Assembly: GCF_018070045.1 (NCBI RefSeq)
Contig: NZ_JAGPYK010000023.1
Span: forward strand, 1-64,000
Direction: 5' to 3'
Length of the DNA: 64,000 nt
DNA from: Micromonospora sp. U21
GTDB lineage: Bacteria; Actinomycetota; Actinomycetes; Mycobacteriales; Micromonosporaceae
The notes under the pieces were generated by a model. The model was given only the letters and a program-made list of their open reading frames with translations, made no database searches and was not told where the DNA came from. This document shows, piece by piece, positions 8,352 through 16,996 of the stretch (the stretch's first letter is position 1; each line of letters starts with the position of its first letter). A program made the position numbers and the translations under genes.

Positions 8352-9120
8352 CGAACCCGGGGCGGTTCACCCGGGGCAGTCCCCACACCTGCCGCCCTGT
8401 GTAGCGGGGGTTGGTGAGGATGACGCGGATGGCGCTCTTGGACCAGGCGATGCCGCTGCGGTGCTGGTTGCGGGCGCGGTCGTGGGCTGATGGGCAGGGC
8501 ACGTGGTTGGCGGTGAGTCCCTCGGCGATGGCGAAGAGGCCGATGCCGGCGAGGAACTCGGCGAAGATTCGCCGGACGATGGGCGCGGTCTGCTCGTCGG
8601 GTGTGAGGCCCTTGAGGTGTTTGCCGTCGGCGGCCTTGGCGGGGTTGGGGTGGGGTCCGAGGTCGCGGAGTGTGTAGCCGTAGGGCGGGCGTCCGCCGAG
8701 GTAGCGGTTCTCGAGGAGGGTCTGGGCGGCCATGGCGGTGCGGACGCGGAGTTTGATGCGGTTGCGTTCGCCCTTGCTCATGCCGCCGAAGACGGACATG
8801 ACCAGTTCGTGTGCCTCGTTGTCGGGGTCGATGGGGCCGCCGATCTCGGGCACCCAGAGCTCGACGCCGTAGTGGGCGAACAGCGGCACCGTGAGGCCGG
8901 ACTGATTGCCGTAGAAGGCGCGGTGCGGTTCGCCGACGACGACGGCGGCGAACCCGCGCCTGGGGTCGCGCAACGCCGCGAGGAGAAGGTTGGCTTGGGT
9001 TCGGCGCTGCCACGGTAGGGAACGGCTCGGACCGACGTCGAAATACTCCGTGGCGACGTGTTCGCCGTGCGGCTGGATTAGATAGACCGTTGCCAGCTGG
9101 TTGGCGTTCGCCCAGCGAAG
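8345..9120 (-). pseudogene. Serine recombinase lacking both ends (catalytic serine missing)
   Basis: Recognisable recombinase sequence runs leftward from about 9110: VYLIQPHGEHVATEYFDVG, RRTQANLLLAALRDPRRGF, FYGNQSGLTVPLFAHYGVEL, MSVFGGMSKGERNRIKLRVR, then the recombinase domain (GGRPPYGYTLRDLGPHPNP, IVRRIFAEFLAGIGLFAIAE, AWSKSAIRVILTNPRYTGRQ). The N-terminal strand that carries the nucleophilic serine in this family (around GRVST) is missing. The C-terminus stops at NRPGFGGDL, where the frame runs into the HNH fragment. A long open frame covers the region up to 9660, but its first 180 or so codons do not look like protein. The remnant should be inactive. Confidence 0.75.
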
Positions 9121-9315
9121 CGGTCCGCACCGTGCCTGAGCTGAGCGCCGCCGCCCGGGACTGGCAGGCGGACGTCCTGGTCCGGGAGACTGCGGCGTGG
9201 AGCGCCTGGCTGGTGGGCGACCGCGACGAACTACCCGTCGCAGTCCTGGACCACGCACCCACTCCACCTCGCCTGCTCGCGATGTTGCTGGGCGAGCCTT
9301 TCCAGGAGGCGGGCC

Positions 9316-10167
9316 TTTCCAGGAGGCGCTATCGGACGTGGGTCTGTTGCCGGACCGGACTCTCGGCTCCATGCACCGTTGGCTGCAATTCCTGGTGGGG
9401 CCGCCCCGATGGTTCCCGGCCCGATCCCTGGGGCCGGCCACCCACATCCTGCAACCGCCGCCAGCTCTGTACGAGGAGCCCGAGATGCCGTCGTGACTGG
9501 AGGAGCTCGACGGCTCTCGGCCCTGCGTGTACGTCACGCTCGGCACGATGTTCGACCGCCGGCCGGGGGTCTTCGACGACATCTTCGCCGCCCTCGCCGA
9601 CGAGCTGGTGCGGGTCGCCGCCACCACCGGGCCGCAGACGGACCCGGGCGCATTGGGCACGTACCGGCGAATGTGCGACTAGAACGATTTCTGCCGCAGG
9701 CGGTGCAGGCCGAAATCCTGAGCCGCACCGACGCCGTGGTCTGCCACGGTGGCTACGGCTCGATCCGCGCCGCGCTGCACCATGGTGTCCCCGTGGTGAG
9801 CATTCCGCTCGGCAACGCCGACGACCCCACCCGGCTGCCGGGCCTGGAGGCGATGGGCGCCGGGATCGTGCTGCGCGATACCGGGTCCGTCCCCGGCCCG
9901 GATCTCGGCGGCCGTGCGGCGTGTCCTCACGGAACCGGGCTACCGTGACGCCGCGCGAGAGGCCGCCGCGTCAATCGCCACCCTGCCCCGTTCTCCTACG
10001 CGGCGTTGCTGGTGGAGCGCCTCGCCGCAGACCGCCGCCCGGTCGTCGAGGGCACCTCGGCGGTCTTGCGGGCACCGTCCCCGGTGTTGAAGGCTGTGCA
10101 GGATTCGGCCCGCCGTGAACGGCACTCCGGCGGGTTCGTCGATCTCGATCCAACAGGAGCACCATGA
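9316..10167 (+). pseudogene. Broken UDP-glycosyltransferase (MGT type)
   Basis: Pieces in several frames reconstruct the C-terminal two thirds of an MGT-like glycosyltransferase. The first is FQEALSDVGLLPDRTLGSMH through ALYEEPEMPS, a TGA stop near 9496 where Trp would fit, then LEELDGSRPCVYVTLGTMFD. After a shift near 9665 it continues NVRLERFLPQAVQAEILSRT and DAVVCHGGYGSIRAALHHGV, which is the donor-sugar motif. A further shift near 9895 gives RISAAVRRVLTEPGYRDAAR, and a last one near 9990 gives YAALLVERLAADRRPVVEG. There is at least one nonsense change and three frameshifts, and the N-terminal domain is gone. The last frame ends at 10167 and overlaps the start of the intact DUF2332 gene by ATGA, so the two were once an operon. 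Confidence 0.75.
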
Positions 10168-11225
10168 CCAGGGCTGAGGAACTCACCAAACTCGCCGAGC
10201 ACTTCCGGCAGTCGGGCGGCACCTTCAAGGCCTCCCCGCTCTACCGGGCGCTGTGCGAGGTCATCGCCGACGACGAGCGGACCCTGGAACTCCTGGTGCA
10301 CCGGCGGCCGGGCCAGCAGCCATCCTTCCTCCTCTTCGGCGCGGCGCACCACCTGTTGCTGAGCGGCGTTCAGCATGACCTGGGTGACTTCTACCCGTCG
10401 GTCGTCGGTACGCCGGCGCGTGACCCGGCAGCCGCCGGCCCGGTCTTTCTCGACTTCTGCCGCAGCCACGGCGAGCAGGTCGAGGAACTCATAGGCACCC
10501 GGCTGGTGCAGTCCAACGTCGTGCGTCGCGTCCTGGCCCTGCGCTTCGCCCTCGCGGCTCTGCGGGACGTCGTCGACGGCCCGATGCATCTCGTCGAGGT
10601 CGGTGCGAGCGCCGGATTCCACTTGCACGTCGACCGCTACCGCTACCGGCTCGGCGGCCGAGTCTTCGGTGCGCCTGACGCACGGGTGACCGTGGAAAGC
10701 GAATGGCGGGGTGACGGACCCGCGCCGGACCTCACCCACCTGCCCGAGATCGGTAGCCGGACGGGGGTCGACCTCCATCCGGTCGATGTCCTCGACCCCG
10801 ATCAGCGGCGCTGGCTGCGGGCGCTGGTCTGGCCCGAGGACCGACCGGCCGCCGGCCTTCTCGACGCCGCGCTAAAGCAGGCGGTGGCCGAGCCGGTCCG
10901 AATCATCGCTGGTGACGCGGTTGATGTCTGCCCGGACCTCGGCCGGCAGTTGCCCACGGGCGAGGCCCGGCTGGTGTTCCACTCCGCTACCCGGATGCAC
11001 GTGCCGGCTGAGCGGCGCGCCGCATTCGACAAGGCGGTCGACTCGATCGGAGACGGTGGACCCCTGTACCACCTATGGCTGGAACCGGCCTTCGCTCCGC
11101 ACCACGGCGAGGGTGCCGAGGAAGGCTGCCTGGCGTGGCACGGACCGGAGACCACCCGGCCGGTGAGCCTGGTACGCGTCGACGGACACCTGCGCTGGAT
11201 GGCGCCGCTGGACGGTCGGCCGTGA
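10164..11225 (+). CDS. DUF2332 family protein
   Basis: 353 residues from the ATG at 10164, with AGGAG 5 bases before it. The pattern is that of DUF2332: LAEHFRQSGGTFKASPLYRA at the start, FCRSHGEQVEELIGTRLVQSN, then HLVEVGASAGFHLHVDRYRY, which looks like a Rossmann-type glycine motif, and VFHSATRMHVPAERRAAF later. The biochemical role of the family is not known to me. It sits between two broken genes that overlap it by 4 bases at each end (a glycosyltransferase upstream and a FAD monooxygenase downstream), so it is the only survivor of a three-gene unit. Confidence 0.8.
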   Translation: MTRAEELTKLAEHFRQSGGTFKASPLYRALCEVIADDERTLELLVHRRPGQQPSFLLFGAAHHLLLSGVQHDLGDFYPSVVGTPARDPAAAGPVFLDFCRSHGEQVEELIGTRLVQSNVVRRVLALRFALAALRDVVDGPMHLVEVGASAGFHLHVDRYRYRLGGRVFGAPDARVTVESEWRGDGPAPDLTHLPEIGSRTGVDLHPVDVLDPDQRRWLRALVWPEDRPAAGLLDAALKQAVAEPVRIIAGDAVDVCPDLGRQLPTGEARLVFHSATRMHVPAERRAAFDKAVDSIGDGGPLYHLWLEPAFAPHHGEGAEEGCLAWHGPETTRPVSLVRVDGHLRWMAPLDGRP

Positions 11226-11812
11226 CGGCGGACGTGCTCGTCGTCGGAGCGGGGGTCGCCGGGATTGCCCTGGCCGGTCAGTTGCAAACCGGGAGATCTT
11301 GTCCAGGCTGTCGAGCGAGCCGCGCGTCTGCGTGCCGCCCGGGCCGGGATCGTCCTGCACCCGAACGCGCTGGCCAGCCTCGGGCGGCTCCGCGAGGGCA
11401 TGGTCGCTTCCGGGGCCGCGCTCTCCCGCCAGGTGGCGATCGACTCCGACGGTCGACGCAGCGAGGTGCGGTGGGATCTGGTCTGGGCAGAGCTGGGCCT
11501 GCCGCTCGCCGTCCCACCGTCGGGTGCTGAGTGAACTGCTGCTCGCCGCCATCGCTCCCGGCACCGTCCAGTTCGGAACGCTCCCGCTGTCGCTGACCGA
11601 GGAGGACGACGGAGCCCGGGGTCGGATTCGACGACGGAACCGGCCGTTATCGCCTGGGGGGCGGGCGCGGACGGCATCGTCTCCTGGGTACGCGGCCGCC
11701 TGGCTCCGGGCATCGTTCCGGCCTACTCGGGGCACACCTTCGTCAGGGCCACCGTCGCCGTGACCGAGCCCGATCGGTTGCAAGATTGGCATGTCTGGCG
11801 TCCGCAGCGTTG
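11222..11812 (+). pseudogene. Broken FAD-dependent monooxygenase
   Basis: It starts with GTG at 11222 overlapping the DUF2332 stop. The first frame gives TADVLVVGAGVAGIALAGQL, a clear FAD-binding GxGxxG. A shift and small loss follow, then VERAARLRAARAGIVLHPNA, LASLGRLREGMVASGAALSR and DSDGRRSEVRWDLVWAELGL. A second shift gives RVLSELLLAAIAPGTVQFGT, and later pieces continue to about 11812 (GTGRY, then HTFVRATVAVTEPDRLQDW). The length is about half that of a normal PHBH-type enzyme. Confidence 0.7.
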
Positions 11813-11849
11813 ACGTCCAGGCCTTGCGGAAGGTGAAGCGGCAGCGAAC

Positions 11850-12190
11850 AGCGCGGATGCAGCAGCGCACCCGAATCCTCACGCCGCTGCTGCCGAGACC
11901 GCTAAAGGCGCCACGCAGCGCAGGGAATGGTCGGCCCGGCTGCTCGCGGCGGCTTCGGCCACTCCACACGGGCAGCAGACCACCATCGACGGCAAGGTCT
12001 ACACCCGGCACGATCCGCAGCTGCGCGGCAGGCGGGCACGTGATCGGATCTGGCTGCGGAACGCCGACAACCACTTGGTCGACGTCACCGCGCTGGAGGC
12101 CGACTGCTTCTGGGCGTGGGCGTTGATTGAGACGCTGCGGCACACCGGCGCCCGCATCGAGGAAGTCCTCGAACTGACCCAGCTCTCGCG
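11850..12190 (+). pseudogene. Tyrosine integrase fragment
   Basis: The frame reads RREWSARLLAAASATPHGQQ, then RIWLRNADNHLVDVTALEAD, CFWAWALIETLRHTGARIEE and VLELTQLSR. This is the start of the catalytic domain of actinobacterial tyrosine recombinases, with the Arg of the HTGARIEEVLEL motif. The rest, including the catalytic Tyr, is missing. At about 12184 the sequence passes into a different gene in another frame. Confidence 0.65.
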
Positions 12191-13000
12191 GCGTCAGCCT
12201 TCGCGCCGTCCGCACTGGTCGGCGACCTCATCCAACGGACCGAAGACCGACTGAAGCGGGAACAGGAGCTACTCGAGCGACTCCGTACGGTCGACGCCTC
12301 GGCGCCCTCCGGCTGGCAGGGCGTCCTGCGCATCGTCGAGCTCTTGCACGGGCTCAACTCGCCCAGTGCTGCGCGCCGGCAGCAGACCGTCCTGAACCCG
12401 GCCGAGGACCTGCCGGTTCCCACCGAGATGCTGGCTGAGGCGGTCCTCGCCGAATCCGATCCGAACGTCGCCGGCGCCCTGCGGTGGGCCCTCGCGCGGT
12501 CGGGCGGTGACGGTGTGGCAAGCGTGGCGTCCGGCGTGTACTCGGAGAACGTCGACATCCGGCGGCGCGCGGTCCTGGCGATCGCCGAGATATCCGCTGA
12601 CGAGGCGACCGCGGTGCTCGCGGACGCACTCGGGGACTCGGACCCGACGGTGCGAAGGCACGCTGCTCTGGCATTGGGTAGGCGTGGCGCGACCGAAGCT
12701 GTGCCGACACTCGTTGACATGGTGGTCGAAGGCACGAACGACGTCGAAGCGGCCGAGGTCCTGGGGGCATTGTCACTGGACCCTGGCTGCGCGGACCGGA
12801 TCATGAGCGCACTGGTCGACGAACTCGCCGCACACACTGCGGACTCCGCGGTGCGGATACGCCTGACCCAGGCACTCGCCGAGATGCCGGCGACCATCGC
12901 GCAGGGCATCCTGCAGCAATTGACCCACGACGACGACCAGGCTGTCGCCCTCATCGCCTCGACCCTCGTAGAAGCGTTCGAAGAGCGGTCCGACGGCTGA
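12190..13000 (+). CDS. HEAT-repeat protein, probably 5'-truncated
   Basis: The frame is open from the junction with the integrase remnant and ends at 13000. The visible protein begins ALVGDLIQRTEDRLKREQEL (helical), then has at least four HEAT-like units: DPNVAGALRWALARSGGDGV, SENVDIRRRAVLAIAEISAD, DSDPTVRRHAALALGRRGAT and STLVEAFEERSDG at the end. HEAT repeats are protein-binding scaffolds. There is no convincing start codon with a ribosome site; a TTG at 12344 is the only in-frame candidate late in the gene. I think the 5' part was lost when the integrase fragment arrived, though a short functional protein cannot be excluded. Confidence 0.55.
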
Positions 13001-13001
13001 A

Positions 13002-13019
13002 GGTCCTGCCAGTAGGACC
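13002..13019 (+). terminator. Hairpin after the HEAT-repeat gene
   Basis: A perfect 6-bp stem GGTCCT/AGGACC with a 6-base loop begins two bases after the stop codon. There is no U-run, which is common in high-GC actinomycetes. Confidence 0.45.
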
Positions 13020-13059
13020 AAGCCCCGCGACAGATCCCGTTCCGTTCTTCCTCGACCCC

Positions 13060-13190
13060 CTGACCGGGTTCGGAACTACACGTCTAGGGGAGCGGCAGCG
13101 GCAGTAGGCGTCGCCGTGGGTGTACTGGCCGTACATTCGTCGGCTGCAGGCGGCGCAGTACATCAGGCCGCGGAGGACGTACGGATTGCG
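13060..13190 (-). pseudogene. Recombinase zinc-ribbon fragment
   Basis: On the reverse strand a short stretch reads NPYVLRGLMYCAACSRRMYG and then HGDAYCRCR. It matches the C-terminal zinc beta-ribbon of large serine recombinases (LRGLxxCxxCGRRMxG, then YRCR). It is out of order relative to the recombinase remnant near 8.4-9.1 kb, so it comes from another copy or a rearrangement. The rest of 13020-13347 holds nothing else I can support. Confidence 0.55.
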
Positions 13191-13347
13191 GGTGCGTTGT
13201 TGTGTCTCTCCACTTGGGCGACCTCTTCGCGATTGCGCAAGTCGTCACCGAGCGGCGACTCTCGGTCAAGGTGACACCTCACCCGCAGCAACGGCTCCTG
13301 CTGGATGGCCGGGGATCGTGTTTGCGGCCTTCCGTTGGGCACGGAGG

Positions 13348-13365
13348 TATGGAATCGTTGCCACA
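13348..13365. promoter_or_regulatory. Probable LacI-family operator overlapping the MBL gene start
   Basis: TATGGAATCGTTGCCACA is an imperfect palindrome centred on CG. It matches the operator at 18177-18194 at 14 of 18 positions. Its last base is the A of the ATG at 13365. A -10-like TATGGA lies within it, so a bound repressor would block initiation. The regulator encoded as third gene of this operon is the natural ligand, implying autoregulation. Confidence 0.6.
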
Positions 13366-15179
13366 TGCGCCTGACGAACCGCGTATACGTGCACCACGAC
13401 ACCTGCAACGTCTACCTGATCATCAGTGGATCGGACGCGGTCGCGATCGACTTCGGCTCGGGCACCGTCCTCGATCATCTCGCAGACTATGGTGTCGAGC
13501 GGATCACCGACGTACTCATGACCCACCACCACCGGGACCAGGGCCAGGGCCTGGCTCGCGCGGCGGGCGCTGGGGCGCGCATCTGGGTGCCTTCCTCGGA
13601 GCGCGACCTGTTCGCCGAGGTCAGCACGCACTGGCAGACGCGCACCATCGACAACTATTACGACCTGCGGCAGGATCGGTTTTCGCTGCTGGACGATGTA
13701 CCGGTGCACGGCGTGGTGCCGGAGTACCGCACCAGCCGCTTCGGCGGAGTCGACATCACGGCCCTGCCCACGCCCGGGCACACGTTGGGCTCGGTCAGCT
13801 ACCTGGCGGAGCTGGACGGCAGGCGGATGGCGTTCACCGGTGACCTGCTTCACGGGCCCGGCACGGTCTGGTCGGTCTCGGCGCTGCAGTGGAGTTACAG
13901 CGGGCTGGAAGGCGCGGCCGCCTCGGTGCTGTCACTGGACCTGCTCGCCGACCGCCGTCCAGAGCTGATCCTGCCCTCGCACGGCCGTCCGATCACCGAT
14001 CCGCTGCCGGCGATCGCCGAGACGCGACGCAACCTGCAGGCGCTGGTGGACTTCCGGCGCGACGAGCCCTGGGACCTGACCGCCCGGCTGCGGCAGCCGT
14101 ACGAGGAGATCTCGCCGCACCTGCTGCGGAACCGGACGTCCTTCGCGACGAGTTACGCGCTGCTGTCTGACTCGGGCGCGGCGCTGCTGATCGACTACGG
14201 CTTCGACATGATCGCCGGCCTGCCCTCCGGCAGCGACCGGTCGTCACGCCGGCCCTGGCTCGCCTCACTCGACGCGCTGAAACGCTCGTACGGCATCGAC
14301 CGCGTCGAGGTGGCCGTGCCCACCCACTACCACGACGACCACGTGGCCGGATTCAACCTGTTGCACGAGGTGGAGGGCACTCAGATCTGGGCGGCGGACT
14401 CCGTCGCGCCGATCCTGCGCGACCCGCTCCGGTACGACCTGCCGTGCCTGTGGTACGACCCGTTGCCGGTCGACCGGGTGGTACCCACCGGCGTGCCCGT
14501 GCGGTGGCACGAGTACGAACTGACCATGTGGCCGCTACCTGGCCACACCCTGTACGCCGTGGCGATCGCCTTCCAGGCCGACGGCAACACCGTCGTGGCC
14601 ACCGGCGACCAGCAGGACGGCGGCTGGGTCGACGGGCAGCGTACCGAGGTGCTCAATTTCCAGTACCGCAACCGGTTCCGCATCGACGACTTCGTGGACT
14701 CGGCGCTGCTGTACCGGCGGCTGGCGCCGGATCTCATGATCAGCGGACACTGGGCGCCCCGGCGGGTCGACGACACCTACCTGGACATGCTGCTCAGCAA
14801 GGGCGAGGAACTCGCCCGGCTGCACCAGGCGCTCCTGCCGCTGGATGACGTCGACTTCGGCGCGGAGGGATTCGGTGCGCGGATCCTGCCGTACCGCTCG
14901 GTGGTGACCGGCGGGGAACCGCTGCAGCTGGAGGTGGAGGTCCGCAACCCGTTCCGGCGACGGTGCGGGTTGCGCGTCGACCTGGTGGTTCCGGCCGGCT
15001 GGCGGGCGTCGCCCGGGCATCGCGCAGTCGAGGTCGACGCGCTGGGCGAGGCCTGCGTACGGTTCGAGGTCCTGCCTCCTCCCGGTATACCGCGGCGCAG
15101 GGCCCGGTTGGCGGCGAACCTGACCGCCGGGGACCGGGACTTCGGTCAGCAGGCCGAGGCTCTGGTGGACGTGCGATGA
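13365..15179 (+). CDS. Tandem metallo-beta-lactamase-fold protein
   Basis: 604 residues with two MBL domains in a row and a beta-rich tail. Domain 1 (about 1-230) has DVLMTHHHRDQGQG, PTPGHTLGSVSYL, AFTGDLLHG and LILPSHGRP. Domain 2 (about 255-480) has VAVPTHYHDDHVAGF, LPGHTLYAVAI, VATGDQQDG and LMISGHWAP. Domain 2 keeps the full HxHxDH metal motif; domain 1 has Gln where the last His would be. The C-terminal 110 residues (GGEPLQLEVEVRNPFRRR) look like an immunoglobulin-type NEW/CARDB domain. There is no signal peptide. The start at 13365 (MRLTNRVYVHHDTCNVYLI) fits the first MBL strand. It overlaps the next gene by ATGA and heads a sugar operon, so the substrate is probably a carbohydrate ester, lactone or phosphate; this is inference. 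Confidence 0.8.
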   Translation: MRLTNRVYVHHDTCNVYLIISGSDAVAIDFGSGTVLDHLADYGVERITDVLMTHHHRDQGQGLARAAGAGARIWVPSSERDLFAEVSTHWQTRTIDNYYDLRQDRFSLLDDVPVHGVVPEYRTSRFGGVDITALPTPGHTLGSVSYLAELDGRRMAFTGDLLHGPGTVWSVSALQWSYSGLEGAAASVLSLDLLADRRPELILPSHGRPITDPLPAIAETRRNLQALVDFRRDEPWDLTARLRQPYEEISPHLLRNRTSFATSYALLSDSGAALLIDYGFDMIAGLPSGSDRSSRRPWLASLDALKRSYGIDRVEVAVPTHYHDDHVAGFNLLHEVEGTQIWAADSVAPILRDPLRYDLPCLWYDPLPVDRVVPTGVPVRWHEYELTMWPLPGHTLYAVAIAFQADGNTVVATGDQQDGGWVDGQRTEVLNFQYRNRFRIDDFVDSALLYRRLAPDLMISGHWAPRRVDDTYLDMLLSKGEELARLHQALLPLDDVDFGAEGFGARILPYRSVVTGGEPLQLEVEVRNPFRRRCGLRVDLVVPAGWRASPGHRAVEVDALGEACVRFEVLPPPGIPRRRARLAANLTAGDRDFGQQAEALVDVR

Positions 15180-16996
15180 GCGCCGAGGTCGCCGTGCTGG
15201 ACACGGCCGGACAACTGGAGATCCGTACCCCGCAGTACACCGCCCGGATCGACCGCCGGCGGCTGCTGGCCGAGGTCACGACTGCGGACGGCGGTTCCTG
15301 GGGACGGCTACGCCTGCTCTCCTCCGTGCACGCCCTGGACGGGCCGGACGAGACGGTCCGGGTCGAGTCGGTCGCGCAGGAGCTCCACGACAACCTCGTA
15401 CGGCTGACCATCACGTGCACCAGCACCCGATGGTCCGGGCGTACCCACGTGGTGGAGTTCCACCCCAGCCAGATCACCTTCGGCGCCACGGTGCACGGCC
15501 ACGGTCGGATCACCACCGTGCAGCTGCTCGGCGGCGCGCGCCTGCCCCAGGGCATGCTGCCCAGCGGCACCGCCCACCGCACCGTCTTCTCCCCAAACCC
15601 CGACCACCCGTGGCGCATCGCCCGACCGGCGGCCGAGCCGGCGGTGATCAGCGCTAACGGGGAGGGCGGCGAACCCGGCGTGGGCCGCTGGCTGTTCACG
15701 CCGGCACCGACCTGTTTCGGCCTGTCCCGGCAGCGGGCCGACGACGACCGCCAGCTGCCAGCCGGACCGTGGCTGATGGTCGGGCTGGCGGCACGGCGTC
15801 GCACCTTCGTGGAGTTCGGGTACGACCCGACCCCGGGTGGGTTCAGCCTGCGCTGTGAGTACCAGGGGCACACCACGGTGGACGGGACGTTCACCACGCC
15901 CACGGTTTTGCTGCTGTTCGGGGCCGAGGACCCGTACGAGGGGCTGCGCCGGTACCGGGCTGAACTCGTCGCGCGCGGCCTGACCGAGCCGGTGACGCCT
16001 CGACCGTTGGCCGACCACTGGCGCCAGCCGATCTTCTGCGGTTGGGGTGCGCAGTGCGCGCTGGCCACCGAGGGCGGGTCGTCCGCACCCGACCTGTCCC
16101 GCCAGGCACTGTATGACGAGCTCCTCGACACGCTGACCCGCAATGGCGTCGTGCCGGGCACGGTCGTGGTGGACGACAAGTGGCAGGCGCAGTACGCGAC
16201 CTGCCGGCCCGACCCGCGGAAGTGGCCGGACCTGGCCGGCTTCATCGCGGCCCGGCACGCCGAAGGCCAACGGGTGCTGCTCTGGTGGAAGGCGTGGGAC
16301 CCGGAAGGCGCTCCCGACGACGCGTGCGTCCGGGATCCCGACGGCGTTCCGGTGGCGCTCGACCCGGAGAGCCCGCTCGGCCGGTCGATCATCCAGGACG
16401 CCGTGCGCCACATGCTCCACCCGGATGGCCTCAACGCCGACGGGCTCAAGATTGACTTCACCGGGCGCACCCCGTCGGGTACGGCCCTGCGCCACGCCGG
16501 CCCGTCGTGGGGCTTCGATCTGTTGCACGAGCTTCTCGCGGTGGTCTACCGAACCGCCAAACAGATCAAGCCGAACTCGCTGATCGTGACGCACACACCA
16601 GATCCTGGATTCCTCGACGTGACCGACATGATCCGGCTCAACGACGTACTGCACCTCGACCATCCGGAGGGGCGGACGCCACCGCCCGGCGATCCCGGGT
16701 CAGCCGTCGTCGCGCAGATGACCTACCGGGCCCGGGTGGTGCAGGCCGCGTGCCCGGAGCTGCCGGTCGACACCGACGGGTGGTGCCTGCCCGGCCAGCC
16801 CGACCTCGTGGCGTACGCCGCCGCCGCGCCCCAGTTGGGCGTGCCGGCGCTGTACTACGCCGACCGGATGGATCTTGACGCTGACCTGCTCGCCCCGGCG
16901 ACATGGTCGGCGATCGCGACCGCTTGGACGGCGTATCGCGACAAGCATGGCCTGGTCCCGCCGCATAGAATCTCGTCTCATGGTGCGCAAACCTGA
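15176..16996 (+). CDS. GH36-like TIM-barrel glycoside hydrolase
   Basis: 606 residues, starting at the ATG that overlaps the MBL stop. The N-terminal 270 residues are beta-rich (TPQYTARIDRRRLLAEVTTA), as in the beta-sandwich of GH36/GH31-type enzymes. The barrel carries VPGTVVVDDKWQAQYA near 333, RVLLWWKAWDPEG, LNADGLKIDFTGRTP near 424 and SLIVTHTPDPGFLDVTD, then VDTDGWCLPG. In clan GH-D enzymes the nucleophile is the Asp of a KxD motif at the end of a barrel strand, matching LKIDF here. Substrate specificity cannot be read from the sequence; an alpha-linked sugar is the family expectation. There is no signal peptide, so it is cytoplasmic. The 3' end overlaps the LacI gene by 17 bases. Confidence 0.7.
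   Translation: MSAEVAVLDTAGQLEIRTPQYTARIDRRRLLAEVTTADGGSWGRLRLLSSVHALDGPDETVRVESVAQELHDNLVRLTITCTSTRWSGRTHVVEFHPSQITFGATVHGHGRITTVQLLGGARLPQGMLPSGTAHRTVFSPNPDHPWRIARPAAEPAVISANGEGGEPGVGRWLFTPAPTCFGLSRQRADDDRQLPAGPWLMVGLAARRRTFVEFGYDPTPGGFSLRCEYQGHTTVDGTFTTPTVLLLFGAEDPYEGLRRYRAELVARGLTEPVTPRPLADHWRQPIFCGWGAQCALATEGGSSAPDLSRQALYDELLDTLTRNGVVPGTVVVDDKWQAQYATCRPDPRKWPDLAGFIAARHAEGQRVLLWWKAWDPEGAPDDACVRDPDGVPVALDPESPLGRSIIQDAVRHMLHPDGLNADGLKIDFTGRTPSGTALRHAGPSWGFDLLHELLAVVYRTAKQIKPNSLIVTHTPDPGFLDVTDMIRLNDVLHLDHPEGRTPPPGDPGSAVVAQMTYRARVVQAACPELPVDTDGWCLPGQPDLVAYAAAAPQLGVPALYYADRMDLDADLLAPATWSAIATAWTAYRDKHGLVPPHRISSHGAQT

Noticed and set aside
14794-16663. Several long reverse frames inside the MBL and GH36-like genes
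   Set aside because: The forward strand carries catalytic motifs and 4-base gene overlaps; the reverse frames are Arg/Ser/Pro-rich without motifs.
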